The notes beneath the pieces were generated by a model. That model was not told the origin of the DNA. It saw only the letters and a program-made list of their open reading frames with translations, and did no database searches. Below are positions 48,549 through 56,452 of a stretch of DNA of 64,000 nucleotides, one piece after another. This DNA is from Bacteroides mediterraneensis (lineage in GTDB: Bacteria; Bacteroidota; Bacteroidia; Bacteroidales; Bacteroidaceae), in contig NZ_DAJPEN010000001.1 of assembly GCF_025993685.1 (NCBI RefSeq), positions 1,922,001 to 1,986,000 on the forward strand, written 5' to 3'. Position 1 is the first letter of the stretch, and each line of letters opens with the position of its first letter. The position numbers and the translations under genes are program-made.

Positions 48549-49904
48549 ATGGAACAGATTACGAAGATTGTACAGGAAATCAGTTCGTTCTTATGGGGAT
48601 GGCCCATGATTATCCTGCTTTTGGGTACGCATCTTTACCTGACCATCCGGTTGCGTTTCCCGCAGTTGCACATTCTCAAAGCCCTGCGGCTTTCCGTCAG
48701 CAAGGACCGGGAAGCCGGCGGCGACGTCAGCCAGTTCGGGGCACTGGCCACTTCACTGGCGGCCACCATCGGTACGGGTAATATCATCGGAGTGGCCACT
48801 GCCGTGGCGCTGGGCGGACCAGGCGCCGTGTTCTGGTGCTGGCTCACAGGTGTTTTCGGGATGTCCACAAAATATGCCGAAGGATTGCTGGCTGTGAAAT
48901 ACCGGGTCAAAAACAAATCGGGCGAAATGATTGGCGGACCGATGTACGCGTTGGAACGCGGACTGGGCATGAAATGGCTGGGCATCCTGTTCTGTATCTT
49001 CACCGCATTGGCTGCTTTCGGTATCGGCAACACGGTGCAGGCCAATTCCATTTCCTTGCTACTCCATGAATCCTACGGAGTATCTACTCACCTGACGGGA
49101 GTAGTAATGAGCGTCCTGACTGCGCTTGTGGTGATTGGTGGCGTAAAAAGTATCGCCAAAGTGTGCATGGGACTTGTTCCGCTCATGGCCCTCCTCTATG
49201 TGGCAGGCTGCATTTATATTCTGATAGTGAACCACGCATATCTGGGTGCTTCCGTCCGGCTCATTCTGGAATCGGCTTTCTCGGCCCGCGCGGCAGGAAG
49301 CGGTTTCGTGGGCACCACGGTGATGATGGCAGCCCGCTACGGCATTGCACGGGGACTTTTTTCCAATGAATCGGGACTGGGCTCTGCTCCTATCGTGGCT
49401 GCTGCCGCCCAGACACGCAACCCGGTGCGCCAAGCGCTGGTTTCTTCCACGGGTACCTTCTGGGATACGGTAATCATCTGCGCCCTGACCGGACTGGTGC
49501 TGGTAAGCAGCATCCTGGCCTATCCGGACATCGACTACACAAGCGACGCAGCCCTGACCAAGATGGCCTTCGCGAAAATTCCCTATATCGGTACCCCCAT
49601 CCTGTCATTCGGCATCGTGACTTTCGCTTTCAGCACCATTCTGGGCTGGACGTACTACTCGCAAAAGGCGATGGAATACTTGGGAGGGCGGAAAATTATG
49701 CTGGCCTACCGGCTGGTGTGGATTGTAATGGTGTATGTAGGTTCCGTAGTCAATCTGTCCCTCGTGTGGAACTTTGCGGATGTAGCCAATGCCCTCATGG
49801 CCATCCCAAACCTCATCTCCCTGCTTCTGCTCTCGGGTGTTATCGTCAGCGAAACCCGGAAATATCTCTGGAACGACCGCTTGAATGACTATCACGAGGA
49901 ATGA
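48549..49904 (+). CDS. AGCS-family sodium:alanine/glycine symporter
   Basis: The 451-residue membrane protein has about 11 helices and the AGCS signature GALATSLAATIGTGNIIGVATA near residue 60. GGPGAVFWCWLTGVFGMSTKYAE and RGLFSNESGLGSAPIVAAAA are further conserved segments. It imports alanine or glycine with sodium ions, possibly using the sodium gradient made by the NQR complex. The start at ATG 48549 (MEQITKIVQEISSFLWGWPM) is supported by the promoter element upstream. Repeat array 3 begins 36 nt after the stop codon. Confidence 0.93.
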   Translation: MEQITKIVQEISSFLWGWPMIILLLGTHLYLTIRLRFPQLHILKALRLSVSKDREAGGDVSQFGALATSLAATIGTGNIIGVATAVALGGPGAVFWCWLTGVFGMSTKYAEGLLAVKYRVKNKSGEMIGGPMYALERGLGMKWLGILFCIFTALAAFGIGNTVQANSISLLLHESYGVSTHLTGVVMSVLTALVVIGGVKSIAKVCMGLVPLMALLYVAGCIYILIVNHAYLGASVRLILESAFSARAAGSGFVGTTVMMAARYGIARGLFSNESGLGSAPIVAAAAQTRNPVRQALVSSTGTFWDTVIICALTGLVLVSSILAYPDIDYTSDAALTKMAFAKIPYIGTPILSFGIVTFAFSTILGWTYYSQKAMEYLGGRKIMLAYRLVWIVMVYVGSVVNLSLVWNFADVANALMAIPNLISLLLLSGVIVSETRKYLWNDRLNDYHEE

Positions 49905-49940
49905 GATGGACCTCCCAAACAGAGAAATTGTCCATAAAAA

Positions 49941-50044
49941 AAACGCACTTGCGCTTCCCTGAAAACGTACTTACGTTTTACTTCAAACGCACTTACGTTT
50001 TACCTGAAACGTACTTGCGTTTTGAATCAAATGCACTTGCGTTT
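49941..50044. repeat. Array 3: five 16-bp near-palindromes at 22-bp pitch
   Basis: Units start at 49941, 49963, 49985, 50007 and 50029, exactly 22 bp apart. They read AAACGCACTTGCGCTT, AAACGTACTTACGTTT, AAACGCACTTACGTTT, AAACGTACTTGCGTTT and AAATGCACTTGCGTTT; the second is a perfect 7+2+7 palindrome. Spacers are CCCTGA, TACTTC, TACCTG and TGAATC. The array fills most of the gap between the AGCS gene and the terminator of the convergent small-protein gene. On the minus strand the outermost unit is followed by T8 and ATGG, as in array 1. Confidence 0.9.
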
Positions 50045-50162
50045 TTCTCAGTCTCTGTCCTACACTACCCCACTCCTGCACTAACAAACAGAAACACAAC
50101 AGCTTAGAAAACACATATTAGAAAAGCCATTTTTGGGGAAGGATACGCAAGGAAATAAAAAA

Positions 50163-50191
50163 CCCCGAAGAACTCCTGCAAGTCTCCGGGG
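50163..50191 (-). terminator. Terminator of the small secreted protein gene
   Basis: A CCCCG...CGGGG hairpin with an imperfect inner stem, followed on the minus strand by TTTTTTATTT, lies 28 nt past the stop codon at 50219. Confidence 0.7.
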
Positions 50192-50218
50192 CGGAAAAGG
50201 TCAAAATATTTCTTTATT

Positions 50219-50587
50219 TTATTTTGCTTCGTTCAAGTCGATACCTTTATTGCGCAGTGTCATGGCCATCAGACGTACGTAGTTTGAATACTGCTTTTCG
50301 TCCAGTGTCTGCTTCATCAGCTTCAAGTTACCATAGACTGCCTTACGGACTTTTTCCTTATTGTCAGTCTTTGAAGCGTTGGCGCGAGTCATTTCCTGTT
50401 CAAAGTAGTCGCAGATATCAGCCACCTTCTCGTGCTGAGTAGATGACAGGTTCAGATACTGAGTCAGTTTAGACTTGTTGATTGAACCGTTCCACTTCTG
50501 TGCGTTGTTGTTTTCGTTCACACCTTCTGCAAACATAGAAACTGAAAATGCCAATGCGGCTACCAATGTTAATCCTAATCTTTTCAT
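50219..50587 (-). CDS. Small secreted helical protein, unknown function
   Basis: The 122-residue protein has a clear Sec signal (MKRLGLTLVAALAFSVSMFA, cleavage after MFA). The mature part is predicted to be all helical: KLTQYLNLSSTQHEKVADIC, then DYFEQEMTRANASKTDNKEK and YGNLKLMKQTLDEKQYSNYV. The NLSSTQHEKV and TLDEKQYSNY phrases recall the LTxxQ helical hairpins of CpxP/Spy-type periplasmic chaperones, but I would not assign that family without a search. It has its own promoter, a leader with a palindrome and repeats, and its own terminator. Confidence 0.8.
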   Translation of the reverse strand: MKRLGLTLVAALAFSVSMFAEGVNENNNAQKWNGSINKSKLTQYLNLSSTQHEKVADICDYFEQEMTRANASKTDNKEKVRKAVYGNLKLMKQTLDEKQYSNYVRLMAMTLRNKGIDLNEAK

Positions 50588-50919
50588 ACCTTTAAAATCT
50601 TTTACCTAAAAACTTTGTTACCTAAATAATTCTCTAGTTTAGCTCGAGCTATTTCTTTTTACCGATGCAAAGATAAGAACATGTTGAACAACACAAAAAC
50701 AAACTAAAGAAAAAATCGCTCACCCCCTATCATTTATTGACGTATATCAAGAAAGGAGTGTCAAAATGAACAAATTCTTCACACTTTTGTAATATAAAGC
50801 TGCATTTATCATCCAATTCCGAGCCAATCTGCAAAAACTGGGACGAATTCTTGCTCCCGATGCGGAATCCACCGGATACACCGAACTGTTCCTATGGAAG
50901 AATACCGGAAGCCTGTTTG
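50588..50919. other. Promoter and leader region, then empty sequence
   Basis: The first 110 bp carry the promoter and leader of the small secreted protein gene: the direct repeat TTACCTAAA (50602-50610 and 50618-50626) and the perfect palindrome TAGCTCGAGCTA (50640-50651). From about 50700 to the AraC stop codon at 50920 I see nothing convincing. A nine-codon ATG frame near 50766 is too short to call. Confidence 0.4.
50668..50697 (-). promoter_or_regulatory. Promoter of the small secreted protein gene
   Basis: On the minus strand TTTG at 50694-50697, 18 nt, and TATCTTTG at 50668-50675. The leader is about 74 nt. Confidence 0.6.
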
Positions 50920-51819
50920 TCAGGACCGCAGCCTCTGACAGTATTCCGACGGAGTGACACCCTCCTGCTTTTTGAACATACGGCTGAAATGCTGGGAATA
51001 TTCGAAACCAAGGCGCTCCGCCACCTGGGATACGGTTTCTCCGGCAGCAAGCCCGTTTTTGGCAAGCCGGACAACAAACCGACGGATATGGTTGCTCGCC
51101 GTGTCACCAGTAGTCTTTTTGATGACATCGCCGAAGTAATTGGGCGACATGCAAAGCTTGTCCGCGCAATACTGTACGGTGGGCAGCCCTAAGCGCAGTT
51201 GGAGTTTATCCTCAAAATAGCTGTGCAGCAGCCGGTCGAAACGCACGAGAATATCGGAATTTTCAATCTTTCGAGTGATAAACTGGCGATTGTAGAAACG
51301 TTGGCAGAAGTTGAGTGCCAGTTCAATGTAACCTACGAGGATGGCGTTTTGAAGTTCATCTGGCTTCTTTCCGAGTTCTTCACGCATTTGCCGCATCAGG
51401 GAAACAAGGATGTCATGCTCCTCGGCAGTCATATGCAAGGCTTCATTGACACGATAATCAAAGAAAGAATAATCTTTGATGTGCTTCTCCAACGAAAAGC
51501 CGTGCAACAGGTCGGGATGAAAAAGAAGCGCCCAACCGGTAATCTCCACCCTCTCCCCATTGTCTTCCTTACCTCCCACCTGTCCGGGGGCCACGCAGAG
51601 CAACGTACCTTTATGATAATCATACCTGCCACAACCGTAATCCAGTTCCACGTTGGCATCGTCACGCAGGAAAAGCCCGTACACGCTGTAGTTGTTCAGG
51701 CTGTGGCGTATGGGCGACACCTCCGCATAGTCTATCACGCAGACCCACGGATGAGGTCCGGGGCACCCGAGGTAACTGCTGTAATCGTTTACATTCTTTA
51801 CTTTCAATATCTTGCTCAT
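50920..51819 (-). CDS. AraC-family transcriptional regulator
   Basis: From ATG 51819 (MSKILKVKNVNDYSSYLGCP) this is 299 residues. The N-terminal sensor has VYGLFLRDDANVELDYGCGR and GTLLCVAPGQVGG, a cupin-like AraC sensor with a Bacteroidales style. The C-terminal helix-turn-helix pair includes TVQYCADKLCMSPNYFGDVI and SQVAERLGFEYSQHFSRMFK, ending KQEGVTPSEYCQRLRS. A TAnnTTTG element at 51842-51849 lies 23 nt upstream and supports this start. The target genes are unknown; it lies between the nqr terminator and the small secreted protein gene and shares no operon. Confidence 0.88.
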   Translation of the reverse strand: MSKILKVKNVNDYSSYLGCPGPHPWVCVIDYAEVSPIRHSLNNYSVYGLFLRDDANVELDYGCGRYDYHKGTLLCVAPGQVGGKEDNGERVEITGWALLFHPDLLHGFSLEKHIKDYSFFDYRVNEALHMTAEEHDILVSLMRQMREELGKKPDELQNAILVGYIELALNFCQRFYNRQFITRKIENSDILVRFDRLLHSYFEDKLQLRLGLPTVQYCADKLCMSPNYFGDVIKKTTGDTASNHIRRFVVRLAKNGLAAGETVSQVAERLGFEYSQHFSRMFKKQEGVTPSEYCQRLRS

Positions 51820-51841
51820 CTTCCTTCCAATCACACTGAAA

Positions 51842-51849
51842 CAAAGATA
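51842..51849 (-). promoter_or_regulatory. Promoter -7 element of the second AraC gene
   Basis: On the minus strand TATCTTTG matches TAnnTTTG; no TTTG box at the usual distance. Confidence 0.4.
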
Positions 51850-51895
51850 AAACATTTCATCCACAATATCTTAAACAAAGAGGAAAATACGGAAA

Positions 51896-51931
51896 AAAGA
51901 AAAGCCCCTGCACCAAGCAGAGGCTTTCTTT
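51896..51931 (-). terminator. Terminator of the nqr operon
   Basis: A hairpin between 51917-51931 (GCAGAGGCTTTCTTT) and 51896-51911, with one mismatch and one bulge, is followed on the minus strand by CTTTTTT. It lies 26 nt after the nqrF stop. Confidence 0.75.
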
Positions 51932-51956
51932 ATTTCAAGACTTATAATTTTCTTGA

Positions 51957-53225
51957 TTATCCGCCGAAGTTATCATACATGATAGAAGAGCTTTCAACGC
52001 CCAGGCTATCCAGCATGTTAACCACAGCTTTCGACATCGGACCAGGACCACACATGTAGTATTCGATGTCTTCCGGAGCTTCGTGGTCTTTCAGGTAAGT
52101 GTTGTACATTACCTGATGAACGAATCCCGGAGTGTACTTCACGCCCGCTGCATCGGCTGCCGGATCCGGACGGTCGAGTGCCAAGTGGAAGTGGAAGTTC
52201 GAGAAGTCTTTTTCCAACTGCAGGAAGTCTTGCAGATAGAACACTTCGTTCAGCGCACGGGCACCATAGAAGTAGTGCAGTTCGCGGTCTCTTGTGTTCA
52301 ACGTACGAGTCATGTGCATAATCTGTGCACGCAACGGAGCCATACCGGCACCACCACCGACCCAGATCATTTCCTTCTTAGAGTCGAAAATCGGATGGAA
52401 GTCTCCGTAAGGACCACTCATCAGCACCTTGTCGCCCGGTTTCAGGGTAAAGATGTAAGAAGAAGCGATACCCGGCATCACATCCATGAAACCACTACGG
52501 TCGGGTTTGAACGGCGGAGTAGCGATACGTACCGTCAGCATGAATACGTCGCCTTCAGCCGGATAGTTGGCCATAGAGTAAGCACGGATGGTTTCTTCCT
52601 CGTTTTTACACTTCAGGTTGAACAAACCGAACTTTTCCCATGCAGGCAGATATTCCTTACCGATAAGGTCTTTATCGATATCCTTGTTGTAGTCCATTTC
52701 ATATTTAGGAATCTTGATCTGTGCGTAAGAACCCGGGATGAAGTCCATGTGGGCACCCTTAGGCAACTGCACCTTGAATTCCTTGATGAAAGTAGCCACG
52801 TTCTTGTTGGAGATAACGGTACATTCGTATTCCTTTACACCCATTACAGATTCAGGCACCTTGATAGACAAGTCACCTTTCACCTTCACCTGGCAGCCCA
52901 GACGCCAGTGGTCTTTCTGCTGCTTGCGGCTGAAGTGACTCACTTCAGAAGGCAGGATTTCGCCGCCTCCTTCTACCACCTGACATTTACACTGTCCGCA
53001 AGAACCCTTACCACCACAAGCCGACGGCAAGAATACGCCGTTAACGGCCAGTGTGTTCAGCAACGTAGAGCCGGATTCCACTTCCATTTCCTTGTCGCCG
53101 TTGATAGTCAGTTTCACGTTGCCGGAAGCCACAAGGAAATTCTTTGCTACCAGCAGGATGACTACCAGCACCAGAATAGTCACCAGGAATACTCCAATGC
53201 TCGCTAAAATAAAATTCATATCCAT
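51957..53225 (-). CDS. nqrF: Na+-translocating NADH:quinone reductase subunit F
   Basis: The 422-residue subunit takes electrons from NADH and passes them through FAD and a 2Fe-2S cluster to the rest of the pump. An N-terminal helix (about 5-27) anchors it. The ferredoxin domain has Cys ligands in SACGGKGSCGQCKCQV (about 70) and GCQVKV (about 111). The FAD domain shows IRAYSMANYPAEGD, and the NADH domain shows WVGGGAGMAPLRAQI and YYMCGPGPM. It is the last gene of the operon; a terminator follows. Confidence 0.97.
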   Translation of the reverse strand: MDMNFILASIGVFLVTILVLVVILLVAKNFLVASGNVKLTINGDKEMEVESGSTLLNTLAVNGVFLPSACGGKGSCGQCKCQVVEGGGEILPSEVSHFSRKQQKDHWRLGCQVKVKGDLSIKVPESVMGVKEYECTVISNKNVATFIKEFKVQLPKGAHMDFIPGSYAQIKIPKYEMDYNKDIDKDLIGKEYLPAWEKFGLFNLKCKNEEETIRAYSMANYPAEGDVFMLTVRIATPPFKPDRSGFMDVMPGIASSYIFTLKPGDKVLMSGPYGDFHPIFDSKKEMIWVGGGAGMAPLRAQIMHMTRTLNTRDRELHYFYGARALNEVFYLQDFLQLEKDFSNFHFHLALDRPDPAADAAGVKYTPGFVHQVMYNTYLKDHEAPEDIEYYMCGPGPMSKAVVNMLDSLGVESSSIMYDNFGG

Positions 53226-53243
53226 TGTCTTATTCCTTTCCTA

Positions 53244-53867
53244 TTAGATGTTCAAACCAGAGAAACACATAAATGCCATTGCCATCAGACCTACAGTGAT
53301 GAAAGTGATACCCAGTCCTCTCAGCGGAGCAGGTACGTCAGAGTAAGCCATTTTCTCACGGATGGCAGCCAGACCTACGATCGCCAGCATCCAGCCGAGA
53401 CCTGAACCCAGGGCGTATGAGATAGAATCCCAGATGTCGCCGATGTATTTCGGGTCAGACGGGCTCAGCGTGATACGCTGCTGCATGAACAGAGAAGCAC
53501 CCATGATGGCACAGTTTACAGCAATCAGCGGCAGGAAGATACCCAGTGACGCATACAGTGAAGGACTGAAGCGTTCTACCACCATTTCCACCAGCTGAAC
53601 GATAGCCGCGATTACGGCAATGAAGAGGATGAAGCTCAAGAAGCTCAGGTCAATTCCCAGAATGCCGTCGGCAGCCAGCACCTTCGTCTGCAACAGGTAG
53701 TTGACCGGCAAGGTAACCACCAGCACGAAAGTTACGGCAATACCCAGACCGAGGGCAGTCTTCACGTTCTTCGAAACAGCCAAGTATGAACACATACCCA
53801 GGAAGAACGCAAATATCATATTGTCCACAAAGATTGAGCGGACCAATAAACTAAAAAAATGTTCCAT
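53244..53867 (-). CDS. nqrE: Na+-translocating NADH:quinone reductase subunit E
   Basis: The 207-residue protein has six membrane helices, opening LLVRSIFVDNMIFAFFLGMC with the conserved Cys near residue 26. The second Cys expected for the membrane iron site is in ALVNCAIMGAS-like VNCAIMGASLFM. NqrD and NqrE together hold an iron centre in the membrane in structures of the Vibrio complex. It lies 18 nt upstream of nqrF. Confidence 0.96.
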   Translation of the reverse strand: MEHFFSLLVRSIFVDNMIFAFFLGMCSYLAVSKNVKTALGLGIAVTFVLVVTLPVNYLLQTKVLAADGILGIDLSFLSFILFIAVIAAIVQLVEMVVERFSPSLYASLGIFLPLIAVNCAIMGASLFMQQRITLSPSDPKYIGDIWDSISYALGSGLGWMLAIVGLAAIREKMAYSDVPAPLRGLGITFITVGLMAMAFMCFSGLNI

Positions 53868-53903
53868 AATTCTGGATTTTTAATTTCCGTTTTTGGTTAA
53901 TAA

Positions 53904-54542
53904 TTATTCTTTGTCTTGCAGTTCTTTGTGTTTAGCACGCTGGTACCAAATCAGGCACGCTACGATAATCAAAGCCATCGGCGGCATCAACATCAAACCG
54001 TTGTTCACATAACCGGCACTCTTGATGGCGTCGTAGTTCAGAATATTGAATCCCAGCAGGGTACCTGAACCCAGCAGCTCACGGAAGAATGCAACGATTA
54101 CCAGAATCTTGGCATAACCCAGACCGTTACCGATACCGTCCAAGCAAGATTCCCACGGGCCGTTTGACATGGCGAATGCTTCCAGACGTCCCATCAGGAT
54201 ACAGTTGGTAATAATCAAACCTACGTAAACAGACAGCTGTACGCTCACGTCGTAGGCAAAAGCCTTCAACAGTTCACTTACGATAGTTACCAAGGCAGCC
54301 ACTACCACCAGCTGTACGATGATACGGATACGGTTAGGAACAGTCTTACGCAACAAGGAGATTACCACATTAGAGAAAGCAGTAATGATGGTTACAGAAA
54401 GACCCATTACGATGGCCGGTTCCAGTTTGGAAGTTACGGCCAAAGCAGAACAGATACCCAACACCTGTACGGTCACCGGGTTGTTCATGCTGATCGGAGC
54501 AGAAAATACTTCTTTGTTTTTAGCTGAAAATAAACTTCCCAT
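53904..54542 (-). CDS. nqrD: Na+-translocating NADH:quinone reductase subunit D
   Basis: The 212-residue protein has six membrane helices and is homologous to NqrE in inverted topology. Conserved segments include VQVLGICSALAVTSKLEPAI, with the Cys of the iron site, and YVGLIITNCILMGRLEAFAM with the second Cys. It has an N-terminal SAKNKEVFSAPISMNNP stretch on the cytoplasmic side. It is 14 nt from nqrC and 36 nt from nqrE. Confidence 0.96.
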   Translation of the reverse strand: MGSLFSAKNKEVFSAPISMNNPVTVQVLGICSALAVTSKLEPAIVMGLSVTIITAFSNVVISLLRKTVPNRIRIIVQLVVVAALVTIVSELLKAFAYDVSVQLSVYVGLIITNCILMGRLEAFAMSNGPWESCLDGIGNGLGYAKILVIVAFFRELLGSGTLLGFNILNYDAIKSAGYVNNGLMLMPPMALIIVACLIWYQRAKHKELQDKE

Positions 54543-54556
54543 TATCGTTCTCCTCC

Positions 54557-55237
54557 TTATTCTTTAGATGTTAAAAATTTAGTGTAATGTGCCATACATC
54601 CTTTCAGCATCGTGTCCACACCTACTGAAGTGATTGTACCACCAGAGATACCGTCGACCTGGAATTCCGGATTTTCTACCTTTCCGTTCTTTACGACTCC
54701 CAGACCTACGTTGTCGCCGTCCATCACATGTTTGTCCTTGAATTCACTCTGGAAATGTTCTCCTGCGATTTCAGCTCCCAGACCCGGAGTTTCAGATGCA
54801 TGAGAGAAGTAAGTGCCGTATACGGTGTTCTTGTCTTCGTTCAGGGCTACATATCCCCAGATAGCACCCCAAAGACCTGCACCATATACAGGAATCACAT
54901 ATTTAGTCTGTCCGTCCACTTCGCACACGAAGATGTGGGCACGACCGTTTTCCTTGAAATCCTTTTCGTATGAAGTCACGAAAGCGCCTTCGTACGGAGT
55001 CAGTGTGCCGTCTTCAGCAACCACCATATCCGATTTCACGACTTTGGCAAATTCAGCTTCTGCATCCTGCACCCCTTTGATGCCCAGAGAAGAAAGAATC
55101 TGCTTCTTAGTATCCAGCTCTACGTTCTTTCCCTGCAAGTCGCGCAAAGAAGAGTTGACGAAAGCCAGCAAGAATGCTACGATAACAACCATTACCGAAG
55201 CATAAATGATAGTATAAGAGTTACTATTGGTATTCAT
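54557..55237 (-). CDS. nqrC: Na+-translocating NADH:quinone reductase subunit C
   Basis: The 226-residue protein has one N-terminal helix (about 8-29) and a periplasmic domain that carries covalent FMN. The attachment Thr lies in DGISGGTITSVGVDTML near residue 205, equivalent to the SGATxTS motif of Vibrio NqrC. Other conserved parts are YVIPVYGAGLWGAIWGYVAL and HASETPGLGAEIA. It is 14 nt from nqrB and nqrD on either side. FMN attachment requires an ApbE flavin transferase, which is not in this window. Confidence 0.96.
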   Translation of the reverse strand: MNTNSNSYTIIYASVMVVIVAFLLAFVNSSLRDLQGKNVELDTKKQILSSLGIKGVQDAEAEFAKVVKSDMVVAEDGTLTPYEGAFVTSYEKDFKENGRAHIFVCEVDGQTKYVIPVYGAGLWGAIWGYVALNEDKNTVYGTYFSHASETPGLGAEIAGEHFQSEFKDKHVMDGDNVGLGVVKNGKVENPEFQVDGISGGTITSVGVDTMLKGCMAHYTKFLTSKE

Positions 55238-55251
55238 TGTATTTTCGGTTT

Positions 55252-56427
55252 TTATTTGTTAGACATAGCACGTTTTGCACGGCGGGAAATATTGCCCTGA
55301 ACCACTACATAGTCGATCAGCGGAGCAAAGATGTTCATCAGCAGGATAGCCAGCATCATACCTTCTGGATAACCCGGATTCAGCACACGGATAATGATAG
55401 CCATGGCACCAATCAGGAAACCATACAGGAACTTACCGTTTTCCGTACGTGAAGAAGTCACAGGGTCGGTAGCCATAAATACGGCACCGAAGCAGAAGCC
55501 ACCCAGACACAGATGTTCGTACCAAGGCATCTTCGCCATGGCTGTGTCCGGACCGATGGTATTGAAAATCCAGCCCATGATGGCACCACCTACAAATACA
55601 GACAACATCGTTTTCCAGCTTGCTACGCCAGACCACAACAGGATAACCGCACCGATAGCGATGGCGATGACACTGGTCTCACCGATAGAACCCGGAATCA
55701 AACCTGTTACCATATCCCAAGAAAAAGCAGGATATGCCATGGCGTCTGTAGCCGTAGAAGCCTGTCCCAGTGCAGTAGCAGCTGTCAAGCCATCTACTGT
55801 ATGGCCCAGTCCGAAAATGCTGTCGCTGGAAACCCAAACCGTATCACCAGACATCTTGGTTGGATAAGCAAAGAACAAGAAAGCACGGGTAATCAACGCA
55901 GGGTTGAAAATGTTCATACCTGTACCACCGAACACTTCCTTGGCAAAAATTACAGAGAAGGCAGTTGCTACAGCCAGCATCCACAACGGACAGTCAACCG
56001 GCACAATCATCGGAATCAACATACCAGAAACCAAGAAACCTTCCTGAATTTCTTCCTTCTTCCACTGAGCTACCACAAATTCGATTCCCAGACCGACTAC
56101 GTATGAAACAATGATTTTCGGCAATACGGCCAGGAAACCATAACCGAACATTTCAATAAAGCTACCTTCCACATTGGTTGCATGGAAATGCTGGTAACCC
56201 ACATTATACATACCGAACAACAGGGCCGGTATCAGGGCAATCACCACAAACGACATGATACGTTTGCTATCAATCGCATCGTGGATGTGCGTACCTGTCT
56301 TCGAAGTTGTGTTCGGAACAAACAGGAATGTTTCAAACCCGTCGAACACAGAACGAAAAGCATGAAATTTGCCTCCCTCTTCAAAGTTAGGCTTTATCTT
56401 ATCGAGATAATTTCTTAACGCGTTCAT
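55252..56427 (-). CDS. nqrB: Na+-translocating NADH:quinone reductase subunit B
   Basis: The 391-residue membrane subunit (about ten helices) carries a second covalent FMN. The likely attachment Thr is in IPGSIGETSVIAIAI near residue 245. Conserved segments include GGTGMNIFNPALITRAFLFF and GAVFMATDPVTSSRTENGKF. NqrB forms the main part of the sodium path. It is homologous to RnfD. It follows nqrA by 25 nt. Confidence 0.96.
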   Translation of the reverse strand: MNALRNYLDKIKPNFEEGGKFHAFRSVFDGFETFLFVPNTTSKTGTHIHDAIDSKRIMSFVVIALIPALLFGMYNVGYQHFHATNVEGSFIEMFGYGFLAVLPKIIVSYVVGLGIEFVVAQWKKEEIQEGFLVSGMLIPMIVPVDCPLWMLAVATAFSVIFAKEVFGGTGMNIFNPALITRAFLFFAYPTKMSGDTVWVSSDSIFGLGHTVDGLTAATALGQASTATDAMAYPAFSWDMVTGLIPGSIGETSVIAIAIGAVILLWSGVASWKTMLSVFVGGAIMGWIFNTIGPDTAMAKMPWYEHLCLGGFCFGAVFMATDPVTSSRTENGKFLYGFLIGAMAIIIRVLNPGYPEGMMLAILLMNIFAPLIDYVVVQGNISRRAKRAMSNK

Positions 56428-56452
56428 TTATTAATAATAGTTTTAGTTAGCA

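Noticed and set aside
50766..50792. Tiny ATG frame preceded by an AAGGAG-like sequence
   Set aside because: It has only nine codons, and this group does not rely on Shine-Dalgarno sequences.
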